From Candidatus Zixiibacteriota bacterium (GTDB taxonomy: Bacteria > RBG-13-66-14 > B26-G2 > WVWN01): a stretch of 34,763 bases of DNA. Below, piece after piece: positions 14,166-21,797 of this stretch. The stretch lies in NCBI GenBank assembly GCA_030613505.1, contig JAUWLW010000032.1, positions 1 to 34,763 on the forward strand, given 5' to 3'. A program made the position numbers and the translations under genes. Each line of letters opens with the position of its first letter. The stretch's first letter is position 1. The notes below the pieces were generated by a model. The model was given only the letters and a program-made list of their open reading frames with translations, was not told the origin of the DNA and searched no databases.

Positions 14166-15278
14166 TTAAATCTCCTTCTCGTAAATCCTATACCTCTTAT
14201 ACGGCCGGCCGCCCAACATCGCCACGGTGCGCTTGGTCAATTCGTTCTCCTCCAGCACCCACGAGAACTCCGCCTCTTCGTAGCCGAGCTCGAGCGCCGC
14301 GCGGTGGTTGGATGCCATTAGGACCGCGTCCATGCCCCGCTTGCGGTACTCCGGGCAGATGCCGAAGAGCATAACGCGGCAGCTCTTTATCCTGCGCTTG
14401 CCCGACAAGAATTTTATCAGGCTCACCGGGCCGGTCGAGCCCCCCATCCTGGCCAGGACCTCGTTGTAATTGGGCACCGTAAAGATGAAGGCCGCCGGAT
14501 CGCCGTTCACGAAGGCGAGGGAGACGAGCTCCGGGACGACGAGGGACTTCAACCGTTGGGCCGTACTGTCGAACTCCTCGCGCGTCGGCGGCACGAAGCC
14601 CCAATTGTACTCCCAGGCGCGGTTGTAGATCTCGCGCACGAGCTGGACCTCGCCGGCGAAGTCGGCGACGTCGACGCAGCGGACCGTCAACCCCGGGTTG
14701 CGCGCTCGCGCCCGGGCGGCGACGCGCTCGACGCGCTCGAGCCGCGCCAGCGAGAGTTCCCAGACGAAAGCGAACAAGTCCCGGCCTTTGCGGAAACCGT
14801 ACTCCTCCGCCAGCGTCGCGTAGTACGGCGGGTTGTGCGTCATCATTATATAGGGGGGGCGGTCGAAACCCTCCACCAAGAACGCGCACTCCTCGTTGGT
14901 GGAGGGGTTCATGGGGCCTATAAATTTGGTTAGACCCCGGCCGCGGAGCCAAGCGGAGGCCGCGTCCCACAGCGCCGCCGCGGCTTCGCCGTCGTCTTCC
15001 GCCTCGAAGAAACCGAAATAACCGCACGGCTCGCCCGCGAATTTTACGTAATCTTCGTCTTTGATGGCGGCGACGCGGCCTACGACCCGCCCCTCCCGGC
15101 GCGCGACGAAAAGCGCCCGCTCGGCGTGATGCCAGAACGGGTTCTTTCCGCTGAACGTAAACTTGACGTCGCGCTTGAGCGGCGGCACCCAGTTGACGTC
15201 GTCGCGGTACAAAAGGTAGGGGAAATCGACGAACGCGTTGAAATCGCGTCGCGAGGCTACCTCCGCTACGTCGACCAC
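14166..15278 (-). CDS. GNAT-like acyltransferase-family protein in the Spt operon
   Basis: A 370-residue soluble protein starting at GTG one base after the stop of the Spt-like gene. A GGGGGGAGAG Shine-Dalgarno lies inside that gene's end, so translation is coupled. The family blocks are FVDFPYLLYRDDVNWVPPL, KNPFWHH, the GNAT-like VVGRVAAI, KFIGPMNPSTNEECAFLVEGF, NPPYYATLAEEYGF and RPYKRYRIYEKEI. Known bacterial ceramide synthesis in Caulobacter uses Spt, a GNAT-type acyltransferase (bCerS) and an epimerase-like reductase (CerR). The gene order here (reductase, Spt, GNAT-like) fits that trio. I therefore infer an N-acyltransferase on a sphingoid-like base; orthology with bCerS itself has not been shown. 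Confidence 0.78.
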   Translation of the reverse strand: MVDVAEVASRRDFNAFVDFPYLLYRDDVNWVPPLKRDVKFTFSGKNPFWHHAERALFVARREGRVVGRVAAIKDEDYVKFAGEPCGYFGFFEAEDDGEAAAALWDAASAWLRGRGLTKFIGPMNPSTNEECAFLVEGFDRPPYIMMTHNPPYYATLAEEYGFRKGRDLFAFVWELSLARLERVERVAARARARNPGLTVRCVDVADFAGEVQLVREIYNRAWEYNWGFVPPTREEFDSTAQRLKSLVVPELVSLAFVNGDPAAFIFTVPNYNEVLARMGGSTGPVSLIKFLSGKRRIKSCRVMLFGICPEYRKRGMDAVLMASNHRAALELGYEEAEFSWVLEENELTKRTVAMLGGRPYKRYRIYEKEI

Positions 15279-15279
15279 G

Positions 15280-16497
15280 CTACACTCTCCCCCCGATAAC
15301 GCCCATCTCGCGGCCGGCCTCGTCGAACGCTTCCACGACGCGGTCGACGTGGTCGCCGGTGTGCGTCGCCATGCAACTCACGCGGATGAGGGCGCGGTTC
15401 TCCGGAACGGCAGGCGTCATAACGGGCGTCGTGAATATCCCCCTGTCGAACAGCTTGCGCCACATCGTCCGCGCGGTGAGGTCGTCGCCGACGATAACGG
15501 GGATGATGGGCGTCGTGCTCTCGCCGGTATCGTAGCCGAGGTTCCGGAAGCCGGCGCGCATTTTTTCGGCCACCTCCATCAGGCGCTCGCGGCGCTCCGG
15601 CTCGTTCTCGATAATATCCAGCGCAGCTATCACAGAGGCCACGTTGGCGGGGGGCAGGCTGGCGGAGAATATCATCGACCGCGCGAAATGCTTGAGGTAA
15701 TGGACGACCGTCTCGGTAGCGGCGACGAAGCCGCCCACGCAGGCGAAGGACTTGCTGAACGTCCCGATTATCATGTCCACCTCTTCGTCAAGGCCGAAAT
15801 GGTCGGCGACGCCGGCGCCCCGCGAACCGAGGACCCCGATGCCGTGCGCGTCGTCGACCAGGACCCGGGCGCCGTACTTCTTCGCCAGCTCTACGATGGC
15901 CGGCAGGTCGCAAACGTCGCCCTCCATGCTGAAGACGCCGTCAACCGCGATGAGGACACCGCCCCCGTCGGCGGGAGATTGCAGGACGCGCTCCAGGTGG
16001 CGCATGTCGTTATGGCGGAAGCGCTTCATGTGGCCGTAGCTCAGCCGGCAGCCGTCGATGATGCTGCCGTGGTCGTACTTGTCGGTTACGATGACGTCGC
16101 CCTTCCCGGCCAGCGCGGAAATGACGCCGAGGTTCGTCTGCATGCCGGTGGAGAAGACGAGCGCCGCCTCCTTGCGGCAAAACTTCGCGAGCCTTTCCTC
16201 CAGCTCTATGTGCAACGTGAGGGTACCGTTCAGGAACCTCGAACCGACGCACCCGACGCCGAACTTCTGCGTCGCTTTGATCGCCGCTTCCTTGAGCTTG
16301 GGGTGGGAGGTCAAACCCAGGTAGTTGTTCGACCCCACCATAATCATCTTGCGCCCCTCGACCATAACCTCGGGGTCCTGGCCCGATTCGATAACGTGGA
16401 AGTACGGGTAAACGCCCGCGGCTATAGCCGCTTTCGCAGTCGTAAACCTCCCGCACTTCTCGAATATATCCGGCCGGTGACGTTGTTGTTCGTTCAT
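15280..16497 (-). CDS. Alpha-oxoamine synthase, serine palmitoyltransferase-like
   Basis: A 405-residue fold-type-I PLP enzyme. The ATG at 16497 (MNEQQRHRP) is preferred. An earlier GTG at 16530 would overlap the upstream gene by 28 bases. Key sites are NNYLGLT (58-64), GSRFLNGT (85-92), DHGS (His143), VDDAHG (Asp215, His218) and the PLP lysine Lys249 in GTFSKS. The sequence is closer to bacterial Spt than to biotin-synthesis BioF or Kbl: GCVGSRFLNGTLTLH and MKRFRHNDMRHLE are typical of Spt. The enzyme would condense an acyl thioester with serine (or glycine or alanine) to give a long-chain ketoamine. Neighbouring genes upstream (5 bases) and downstream (1 base) support a lipid pathway. The substrate amino acid cannot be read from sequence. 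Confidence 0.82.
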   Translation of the reverse strand: MNEQQRHRPDIFEKCGRFTTAKAAIAAGVYPYFHVIESGQDPEVMVEGRKMIMVGSNNYLGLTSHPKLKEAAIKATQKFGVGCVGSRFLNGTLTLHIELEERLAKFCRKEAALVFSTGMQTNLGVISALAGKGDVIVTDKYDHGSIIDGCRLSYGHMKRFRHNDMRHLERVLQSPADGGGVLIAVDGVFSMEGDVCDLPAIVELAKKYGARVLVDDAHGIGVLGSRGAGVADHFGLDEEVDMIIGTFSKSFACVGGFVAATETVVHYLKHFARSMIFSASLPPANVASVIAALDIIENEPERRERLMEVAEKMRAGFRNLGYDTGESTTPIIPVIVGDDLTARTMWRKLFDRGIFTTPVMTPAVPENRALIRVSCMATHTGDHVDRVVEAFDEAGREMGVIGGRV

Positions 16498-16502
16498 AAC
16501 GT

Positions 16503-17480
16503 TTACAACCACCCTTTTTCGCGATACCACGCGGTCGTTAATTTCGCTCCCTCGGCAAACCCGACGCGAGGGATAAAACCCAATTCTTTCCTGGCTTTAC
16601 TTATATCGCACACCCAGAATTCTTCCCACATGACGCGGGCGCGCTCGCGGTTGAGCGTCGCCACCTTCCCGGAAAGGGTGGAGGCGAGCTCCGCAATCGT
16701 CGCCGCCCCGAAGAGGACTACCTTGGGAACGCGAACCGTCCTGGTCTTTACGCCCAACGCCGCGGCCGCCGCGCGCGCTACGCCGCGCCAGTCCCAAACC
16801 TCGTCGTGGGCCACGAAGTACACCTCGCTCCGGACCCTTTTATTACGGCCCGCCAGCAACAACGCGTCCACCACGTCGCCCACGTAACATAGGCTCAAGT
16901 ACCGGTCGTCCCATCCCAACGCCGGCGCGACGCCCTTGTTTATAAATTTGAAGAACAAAAACATCTCCGTATCGCGCGGGCCGTAGACGGCCGAAGGCCT
17001 AATTATAACGAAAGGCAATTCGGCCTCGCGCTTCCGTAGCGCGCGTTCCCCCTCGAGCTTGCTGCGGCCGTAGTGGCTCACGGGGGCGCACTCGTCGGCT
17101 TCGCGGCGGACGCCGTCCGGCCCGCAGGGCCCGGCCGCGGCCTGGCTCGAGACGTATACCAACGACGGCGGCGTGCCCCGCGCCGAACACGCGTCGGCCA
17201 GGTTCGCGGTCCCCTCGGCGTTGACGCGGTACAACGATTCGGCTTTGCGGGCTTTAGTCGCGCCGGCGCAATGGTAGACCACGTCCACGCCGGCTACCGC
17301 CCGGGCCAACGAGCCGTCGTCGTCGAGAGCGCCCGGCGCCTCTTCGTAGTCGAGCCCTTCCAACCAGCGCCGGTCCGACGTAGGCCGAAGCAAACACCTG
17401 ACGTCATCCCCCCTTGAGAGAAGGGCTTCGACGAGGTGGCTCCCGATGAAGCCGTTGGCCCCTGTAACTAATACCTTCAC
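16503..17480 (-). CDS. NAD(P)-dependent epimerase/reductase, CerR-like by context
   Basis: A 325-residue extended SDR protein. The nucleotide-binding motif GANGFIGSH is at 7-15. The catalytic residues are Ser111/Ser112, Tyr137 and Lys141 in HYGRSK. The C-terminal domain contains a hydrophobic stretch (VVLFGAATIAELASTL), as in 3-beta-HSD-like and lipid-modifying members, which fits a membrane-associated lipid substrate. It is the first gene of a tight operon with the Spt-like and GNAT-like genes. By analogy with Caulobacter CerR it could reduce the 3-keto group of an acylated sphingoid base. A sugar or sterol-like substrate remains possible. Confidence 0.75.
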   Translation of the reverse strand: MKVLVTGANGFIGSHLVEALLSRGDDVRCLLRPTSDRRWLEGLDYEEAPGALDDDGSLARAVAGVDVVYHCAGATKARKAESLYRVNAEGTANLADACSARGTPPSLVYVSSQAAAGPCGPDGVRREADECAPVSHYGRSKLEGERALRKREAELPFVIIRPSAVYGPRDTEMFLFFKFINKGVAPALGWDDRYLSLCYVGDVVDALLLAGRNKRVRSEVYFVAHDEVWDWRGVARAAAAALGVKTRTVRVPKVVLFGAATIAELASTLSGKVATLNRERARVMWEEFWVCDISKARKELGFIPRVGFAEGAKLTTAWYREKGWL

Positions 17481-17507
17481 GGTTAAGAAACCTCAACCCA
17501 ACTATTA

Positions 17508-17536
17508 ATTTTAACAAAAATGCCCCGCGACGACAA
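17508..17536 (-). promoter_or_regulatory. Promoter for the lipid operon
   Basis: On the minus strand, TTGTCG (17536-17531), 17 bases, then TAAAAT (17513-17508). It is placed about 28 bases before the ATG at 17480 and is divergent from the promoter at 17562-17590. Confidence 0.5.
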
Positions 17537-17561
17537 GTACAAGGACGGCGGCACTTTTTCG

Positions 17562-17590
17562 TTGCGTTCATACTATTTTGTAAGTATTAT
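17562..17590 (+). promoter_or_regulatory. Promoter for the lipoprotein gene, nearly leaderless
   Basis: TTGCGT (17562-17567), 17 bases, then TATTAT (17585-17590). The expected transcription start at about 17597 is within a few bases of the ATG at 17600. Confidence 0.5.
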
Positions 17591-17599
17591 TAAACGTTG

Positions 17600-18148
17600 A
17601 TGGCGGCGCTTGAAAAATACCCCCGGGCGAAACGGCTCGGCGTGTCTATCGTAATCCTCGCGTGGGCGACGTGGCCGGCGCTCGCGGGGTGCCGCGCGGC
17701 CAAAGGGCCGTCGTCGGTCAAATCGGCCCCGGCCTACCGCGCCGACCTATTCGCCGTCACGAAAAAAATCAACGACTACCTATCGGCCAACACGCCCGAG
17801 GACACCGCGCGCCGGGAGCTGCAGCAAACCGTGGGCGCGATAGCGCATGAATACGCCATGCTCGCCGCCGAGGCCGGCCCCCTCCAGGGCAAGACCGGCG
17901 ACGCCGAGTACGGCGAGGTGGCCGCGCAGGCCGAGGACGGCGAAATCGTCGCCGGGAATCTGGCCGGCGCGCTGGCCGCGGACCCCCAAAAAAAGCCGGA
18001 TGCCGTCTCCGACCTCGCCGCCGCCGTCGACGACTGGGCAACGTACAATGACGAACTCGTCTCGCGCGGTGGCGCCGAAGTAACTTTCGAGCCGAATCGT
18101 TGGTGGGAAACGCCGGCGTGGCGCCGCGCGCTGGGGGCCGGAGGTTAG
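17600..18148 (+). CDS. Putative lipoprotein, alpha-helical, unknown function
   Basis: A 182-residue protein. After a charged start (EKYPRAKR) comes a hydrophobic signal ending in the lipobox LAGC, with the lipidated Cys at 31, so it should be membrane-anchored. The mature domain is almost entirely helical and rich in Ala, Glu and Asp (TKKINDYLSAN, RRELQQTVGAIAHEYAMLAAEAGPL), with no recognised family. There is no Shine-Dalgarno. The ATG lies only about 10 bases after a -10 box, so the transcript may be leaderless. The small secreted protein at 22435 has a similar helical composition, but I cannot show homology. Confidence 0.75.
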   Translation: MAALEKYPRAKRLGVSIVILAWATWPALAGCRAAKGPSSVKSAPAYRADLFAVTKKINDYLSANTPEDTARRELQQTVGAIAHEYAMLAAEAGPLQGKTGDAEYGEVAAQAEDGEIVAGNLAGALAADPQKKPDAVSDLAAAVDDWATYNDELVSRGGAEVTFEPNRWWETPAWRRALGAGG

Positions 18149-18411
18149 TAAGGTCCCACCGGGTATTGCGGGAGGACTCCTTTTTTGATCGACCGGTTGT
18201 GACGCCGGCGTGGAGGGAAACCAACGTCCGCACGTATAAGTCAAGGGTAACGGGGGTCGCCTTCACCTCGACGTCCGCCATTCCTCAATAAGAGCGAGGT
18301 AAAGCGAACTAACGGCTAAGCCCCCACGGCCTGGCGCCGCACCGAGTTGGGCACCGGCGGTATTAGCGTTATTTAGCACTAACCTTAATTTCGGGAAACG
18401 GCAGAAAAGAA

Positions 18412-18948
18412 ATGGAAGGTCAAACGAAAAGCGAAGACGATACGGCGCGGTTGCGCGCCAAAGTGCACTTCGAACGGGGTCGCCACTACTTCGACGCCAA
18501 CCGCTTCGAGGATGCGTTAGCGGCGTTCGAGGAAGCTATAAAGGCGGACCCCGAATACCTGCGCGCGCATACCGCACAAGCCAACGCCCTCACTTTGTTG
18601 GGCCGCGTCGAGGAAGCTCTCATTATCTGCGACGATATAATAGCGAAAGACGCGACCTTCGCGCTGGCATATACGACGAAGGCGACGACGCTCCACCGCG
18701 CCGGCCGGCCGGCCGAGGCCGCCGAACACTACCGCGGCGGCGTCGAACTTGCCCCCGACGAACACGCGACCCATTACAACTTCGCCTGCTTCTGGGCGCT
18801 GGAGGGCAACGAAGAAGAATGTGAAAAATACCTCCGCCGCGCGCTCGAGCTCGACCCCCATTCCAAGCCGAAAGCCGCGACCGACGGCGATTTCGCGTCG
18901 GTGCGCGAAAAAGAGTGGTTCCAAAACCTGGTCGCGTTCGGAAGTTAA
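18412..18948 (+). CDS. TPR-repeat protein (paralog of 3215-3751)
   Basis: A 178-residue soluble protein with no signal peptide. Four tetratricopeptide repeats (GRHYFDANRFEDALAAFEEA is the first) precede the C-terminal signature HYNFACFWALEGNEEECEKYL, RALELDP, ATDGDF, WFQNLVAF. It has exactly the same length as the protein at 3215, and the C-terminal signature is the most conserved part, so that segment rather than the repeats is probably functional. It is convergent with the secreted gene at 19045. The 263-base region upstream (18149-18411) holds no clear promoter or gene. Confidence 0.85.
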   Translation: MEGQTKSEDDTARLRAKVHFERGRHYFDANRFEDALAAFEEAIKADPEYLRAHTAQANALTLLGRVEEALIICDDIIAKDATFALAYTTKATTLHRAGRPAEAAEHYRGGVELAPDEHATHYNFACFWALEGNEEECEKYLRRALELDPHSKPKAATDGDFASVREKEWFQNLVAFGS

Positions 18949-18991
18949 AGCCGGGTACGGCGCCGGCCGGGCCAGCGCACCAGGTAAAACA

Positions 18992-19017
18992 GAACGCCCC
19001 TCGTGCGAGGGGCGTTC
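18992..19017. terminator. Strong hairpin between convergent genes
   Basis: GAACGCCCCTCG-TG-CGAGGGGCGTTC forms a near-perfect 11-12 bp stem between the TPR gene and the minus-strand secreted gene. T tails are short on both sides (GTTT on the minus side), so it could serve both. Confidence 0.7.
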
Positions 19018-19044
19018 GTTATCGCAACGGATTAGCGTTAAAAG

Positions 19045-19689
19045 CTAATTGAACAACGCCCTGACCCGGCCCAGGCTGGTCGGGTTGACGGCGGGATTGC
19101 CGATCGTAATCCTGGCGAGATGACCCTGGTTCGGCAACAGCTTGCCGGTAGCCCCGGTCGCGTCAAACACGCGAAGCCGGCCCGGCTGGTCGGCAAGGGA
19201 TATGTAGGTCTTCGTAGTAGCCCCGGTGGCGTTGGTCCAGGATATTTCCATCAGCAAGTTGTTCTTGTTGTTGTAGACGAAGTTATCGGGCTCGACGACC
19301 GTGAACCAGTCATTATTCTTGAGGCCTTCCGGCACGGTATACTTCCCTTTGAAGACCTCGACCGGCGTCTTGAAGTCGTAGTTCTTCTTGAAGGTGTTGG
19401 TAAGCTTTTCCTTGCTGGAGTGGCAAAGGATCATCTTGCAACCTTCGAGCGCGGTTGGCGTCGCGCCGCCGGATTCGAATAGGAACTCGATCCGGGCCAC
19501 GTTACCCTTCTCATCTATCTCGAACTGGAACCACATACACTGGAACCGCATCGCCGCGGCGGGCGAATAGAACGGTACGGTATGTCCCTGATCCGCGGAG
19601 CCGCCCACTTCGTGTTCGTTGCCCGTCGCCAACACGTTCCCTGCCGTAGCCAAGGCTAACGCCAATGTAAAGAAAAGCACGTTCCTCAT
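19045..19689 (-). CDS. Secreted beta-rich protein with the SLGRVRALF C-terminal tag
   Basis: A 214-residue protein with a signal peptide (MRNVLFFTLALALATAGNVLA). AGGAGG lies 7 bases before the ATG. The mature part looks like a beta-sandwich (MRFQCMWFQFEIDEKGNVARIEF, MILCHSSKEKLTNTFKKNYD, VEVFKGKYTVPEG, NLLMEISW). I recall this layout from secreted proteins of uncultivated bacteria, but no named family fits. It ends in VNPTSLGRVRALFN, the tag shared with the genes at 3976, 5001 and 34150. It is monocistronic with a good promoter (19752-19780) and a terminator. Function unknown; probably exported. Confidence 0.82.
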   Translation of the reverse strand: MRNVLFFTLALALATAGNVLATGNEHEVGGSADQGHTVPFYSPAAAMRFQCMWFQFEIDEKGNVARIEFLFESGGATPTALEGCKMILCHSSKEKLTNTFKKNYDFKTPVEVFKGKYTVPEGLKNNDWFTVVEPDNFVYNNKNNLLMEISWTNATGATTKTYISLADQPGRLRVFDATGATGKLLPNQGHLARITIGNPAVNPTSLGRVRALFN

Positions 19690-19751
19690 TTCCTTACCTC
19701 CTCATCGCCGATAATCGAAACGTTAGTAATCACAGTTAAAAGTACCCTATA

Positions 19752-19780
19752 TTTATAAATTAAAATGGGGAAAATATCAA
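19752..19780 (-). promoter_or_regulatory. Sigma70 promoter for the tagged secreted gene
   Basis: On the minus strand, TTGATA (19780-19775), 17 bases, then TATAAA (19757-19752). Five of six bases match in each box. The leader of about 55 bases carries AGGAGG. Confidence 0.65.
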
Positions 19781-19805
19781 GTCAAATTTTTAATAGTACG
19801 CTCGC

Positions 19806-19834
19806 TTTACTTCGGCGGATTTTAACCTTATAAT
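19806..19834 (+). promoter_or_regulatory. Sigma70 promoter for the nitroreductase operon
   Basis: TTTACT (19806-19811), 17 bases, then a perfect TATAAT (19829-19834). It is divergent from the promoter at 19752-19780. Confidence 0.65.
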
Positions 19835-19861
19835 ACACGGAAATCGCTAGGTAAAATCGCC

Positions 19862-20422
19862 ATGGACTTATTCGAAGCTATCGCGGGCCGCCGTTCCGTA
19901 CGGAAATACAAGCCGGACCCGGTCCCGGACGGCGTTTTGGCGCGCGCCCTCGAGGCGGGCAGTTTCGCCCCCTCCGGCCATAACCGCCAACCGTGGCGCT
20001 TCGTCGTCGTCCGCGACCCAGGCCGACGCCGCGCCCTGGCCGACGCCGCCGCCCCCCACAACAGCTTCATAGCCGAGGCCCCCGTAGTCGTCGCCTTTCT
20101 GGGTTTCCTGGCGCACGAGGGCGCCCCCGCGCCCGACGCGCGCACCCGCGGCAGCTGGACGTGGGACATGTACGTACGCTACAACGTCGCCATCGCCGCG
20201 GCGTACGTCACGCTGGCCGCGACGGCCGAGGGGCTCGGCACGTGCTGGATAAACAATTACGACGAGGAACGGGTGCGCACCGTCCTGAACGTCCCGGAGC
20301 AGTACGCGCTCGTATGTCTGATGACTTTAGGTTACGCCGCCGAAGAACCGCCGGCGAAGCCGCGTCTACCCCTCGCCGAGCTCCGCTTCGACGAGGAGGT
20401 AGAGCCGGGTCGGGATGGATAA
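19862..20422 (+). CDS. Nitroreductase-family FMN protein
   Basis: A 186-residue cytoplasmic protein. Typical FMN-binding landmarks are RRSVRKYKPDPVP near the N-terminus (10-22), the APSGHNRQPWRFVVV strand (36-50), and near the C-terminus GLGTCWINNY and LMTLGYAAEEPPAKPR. The family transfers hydride from NAD(P)H to nitro compounds, quinones or flavins, and includes several specialised members; the substrate cannot be read here. The stop overlaps the start of the DUF362/ferredoxin gene by 8 bases, so the two are translationally coupled and probably form a redox pair in which the ferredoxin domain supplies electrons. Confidence 0.88.
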   Translation: MDLFEAIAGRRSVRKYKPDPVPDGVLARALEAGSFAPSGHNRQPWRFVVVRDPGRRRALADAAAPHNSFIAEAPVVVAFLGFLAHEGAPAPDARTRGSWTWDMYVRYNVAIAAAYVTLAATAEGLGTCWINNYDEERVRTVLNVPEQYALVCLMTLGYAAEEPPAKPRLPLAELRFDEEVEPGRDG

Positions 20423-21584
20423 TAGGGTTCGCATTGTCCGCTGCGCCTCCTACGGCGACGCCTCCGTCGGCCGCGCCGTCGCCGAGGCGGTCGAACCGTG
20501 GGGCGGATTCGGCGCCTTTTTCAAACCCGGCCAGCGCGTCGTCTTAAAAGTAAACCTGCTGCGCGGCTCGCGACCCGAGGAAGCGGTAACGACGCACCCG
20601 GCAGTGGTGAAGGCCGTGGCGGCGGCGGTGCGGGAAGCGGGCGCGACGCCGATACTGGCCGACAGCCCGGGCTCGGGGTTACCATACACCGAGAGGACGC
20701 TCGAGAAATGCTACCGCCGCTCCGGCTACCTCGGCCTCGCCGACGAAACGGGGCTCGAGCTCAACTACGATACCACCTCGCGCGAAGTATTATTCGACGA
20801 CGGCCGCGTCGCTAAAAAGTTCACCGTAATCACGCCGGTTCTGGAGGCCGACGCCGTCGTCAACCTGTGCAAACTCAAGACTCACACCTTCACCATGCTT
20901 ACCGGCGCCGTAAAGAACCTCTTCGGCGTCCTCCCCGGCTTCGACAAACCGGCCTACCACGCGCGAATACGGACGGTGGACAACTTCGCCGACGTCCTGC
21001 TCGACGTCGCGTTCTTCGTCAAACCGGCTTTTAGTATTATGGAGGCCGTGGTCGCGATGGAGGGCAACGGCCCGGGCGCGGGCGAACCGCGGAACGTCGG
21101 CCTTATCTTGGCCGGCACGTCGCCGCTGGCGGTGGACACGGCCGCGGGGGCGATAACGGGGTTGCCGCCCGAAAACCATCCCGTTCTCCGGGCGGCAGCG
21201 GCTCGAGGTATCGAACCCAACCGACCCGAGGACGTCGACGTCGTCGGCCCCGCGCTCGAGGCTTTACGGGTTCCCGACTGGAAGTGGCCCCCCACCGTCG
21301 CGGGGGAGGGCGGCTTTGCCGGCTACGGACCGCTGCAGGGGATTTTACGCGCGCTGCTGCGCAACAGCCTGTCGGTTCAACCGCGGGTGCGGCGCGAGCG
21401 CTGCACGGGGTGCGGCCTGTGCCGCGAGAGCTGCCCCGTCAGCGCCATCAGCGTCATCAACGATAAATCTTATATCGACGAGAAACTCTGCATCCGGTGC
21501 TACTGCTGCCACGAGGCCTGCGCCCACGACGCGATTCAGCTTCGCCGCTCGCTATTGCACCGGTTGGTGGGCGGGAGGTTTTAA
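20415..21584 (+). CDS. DUF362 protein with C-terminal 2x[4Fe-4S] ferredoxin domain
   Basis: A 389-residue cytoplasmic protein. The DUF362 part (about 1-290) has KVNLLRG, TTHPAVVKAV, ADSPGSG, KLKTHTFTMLTGAVKNLFGVLPG and the AMEGNGPGAGEPRNVG block. The C-terminus holds two ferredoxin motifs: Cys330, 333, 336, 340 and Cys359, 362, 365, 369. DUF362 proteins of this layout are common in anaerobes and are thought to be iron-sulfur redox enzymes of unknown reaction. The 8-base overlap with the nitroreductase gene suggests shared chemistry. The second cluster motif, CIRCYCCHEAC, carries one extra cysteine. Confidence 0.88.
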   Translation: MDNRVRIVRCASYGDASVGRAVAEAVEPWGGFGAFFKPGQRVVLKVNLLRGSRPEEAVTTHPAVVKAVAAAVREAGATPILADSPGSGLPYTERTLEKCYRRSGYLGLADETGLELNYDTTSREVLFDDGRVAKKFTVITPVLEADAVVNLCKLKTHTFTMLTGAVKNLFGVLPGFDKPAYHARIRTVDNFADVLLDVAFFVKPAFSIMEAVVAMEGNGPGAGEPRNVGLILAGTSPLAVDTAAGAITGLPPENHPVLRAAAARGIEPNRPEDVDVVGPALEALRVPDWKWPPTVAGEGGFAGYGPLQGILRALLRNSLSVQPRVRRERCTGCGLCRESCPVSAISVINDKSYIDEKLCIRCYCCHEACAHDAIQLRRSLLHRLVGGRF

Positions 21585-21651
21585 ACTTGAGGAACCGCAC
21601 GGCGCCGACGTTGCCGCCGGCGCCGAAAAGTGTTAATATCTAAATAGAAAC

Positions 21652-21671
21652 GCCGGGCCTTGCGACCCGGC
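21652..21671 (-). terminator. Terminator of the tRNA-Ala gene
   Basis: On the minus strand, GCCGGG and CCCGGC flank an 8-base loop, followed by GTTTCTATTT. It lies 5 bases after the tRNA 3' end. Confidence 0.7.
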
Positions 21672-21675
21672 AGGT

Positions 21676-21748
21676 TGGAGCAGATCGGATTCGAACCGAC
21701 GACCTCCTCCGTGCGAGGGAGGCGCTCCTCCAGCTGAGCTACTGCCCC
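21676..21748 (-). tRNA. tRNA-Ala, anticodon CGC
   Basis: A 73-base cloverleaf read on the minus strand: acceptor GGGGCAG/CTGCTCC, D stem GCTC/GAGC, anticodon stem CCTCC/GGAGG with loop CTCGCAC, variable AGGTC, T stem GTCGG/CCGAT with loop TTCGAAT. The anticodon CGC reads GCG. The acceptor has the G3:U70 pair, the alanine identity element. The 3' CCA is not encoded (discriminator A is followed by ACC), so it must be added enzymatically. A consensus promoter lies 11 bases upstream. Confidence 0.97.
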
Positions 21749-21758
21749 GTCGGCGGAT

Positions 21759-21787
21759 ATTATAATTGAAACGCCGCCCCTTGTCAA
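21759..21787 (-). promoter_or_regulatory. Perfect consensus sigma70 promoter for tRNA-Ala
   Basis: On the minus strand, TTGACA (21787-21782), 17 bases, then TATAAT (21764-21759). It matches consensus at all 12 bases with ideal spacing. The start would be about 4 bases before the mature tRNA, so little or no 5' leader remains for RNase P. The -35 overlaps the thyX leader. Confidence 0.88.
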
Positions 21788-21797
21788 GGAGAGCGTT

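Noticed and set aside
15238-16887. A 549-codon open frame antisense to the Spt-like gene
   Set aside because: It covers strongly conserved PLP-enzyme sequence on the other strand and has no recognisable content of its own.
18149-18411. A possible gene start on the minus strand at 18281 in the 263-base gap
   Set aside because: The first 34 codons look protein-like, but the frame continues antisense through the lipoprotein gene as Arg-rich sequence and there is no properly spaced Shine-Dalgarno. I see nothing supportable in this gap.
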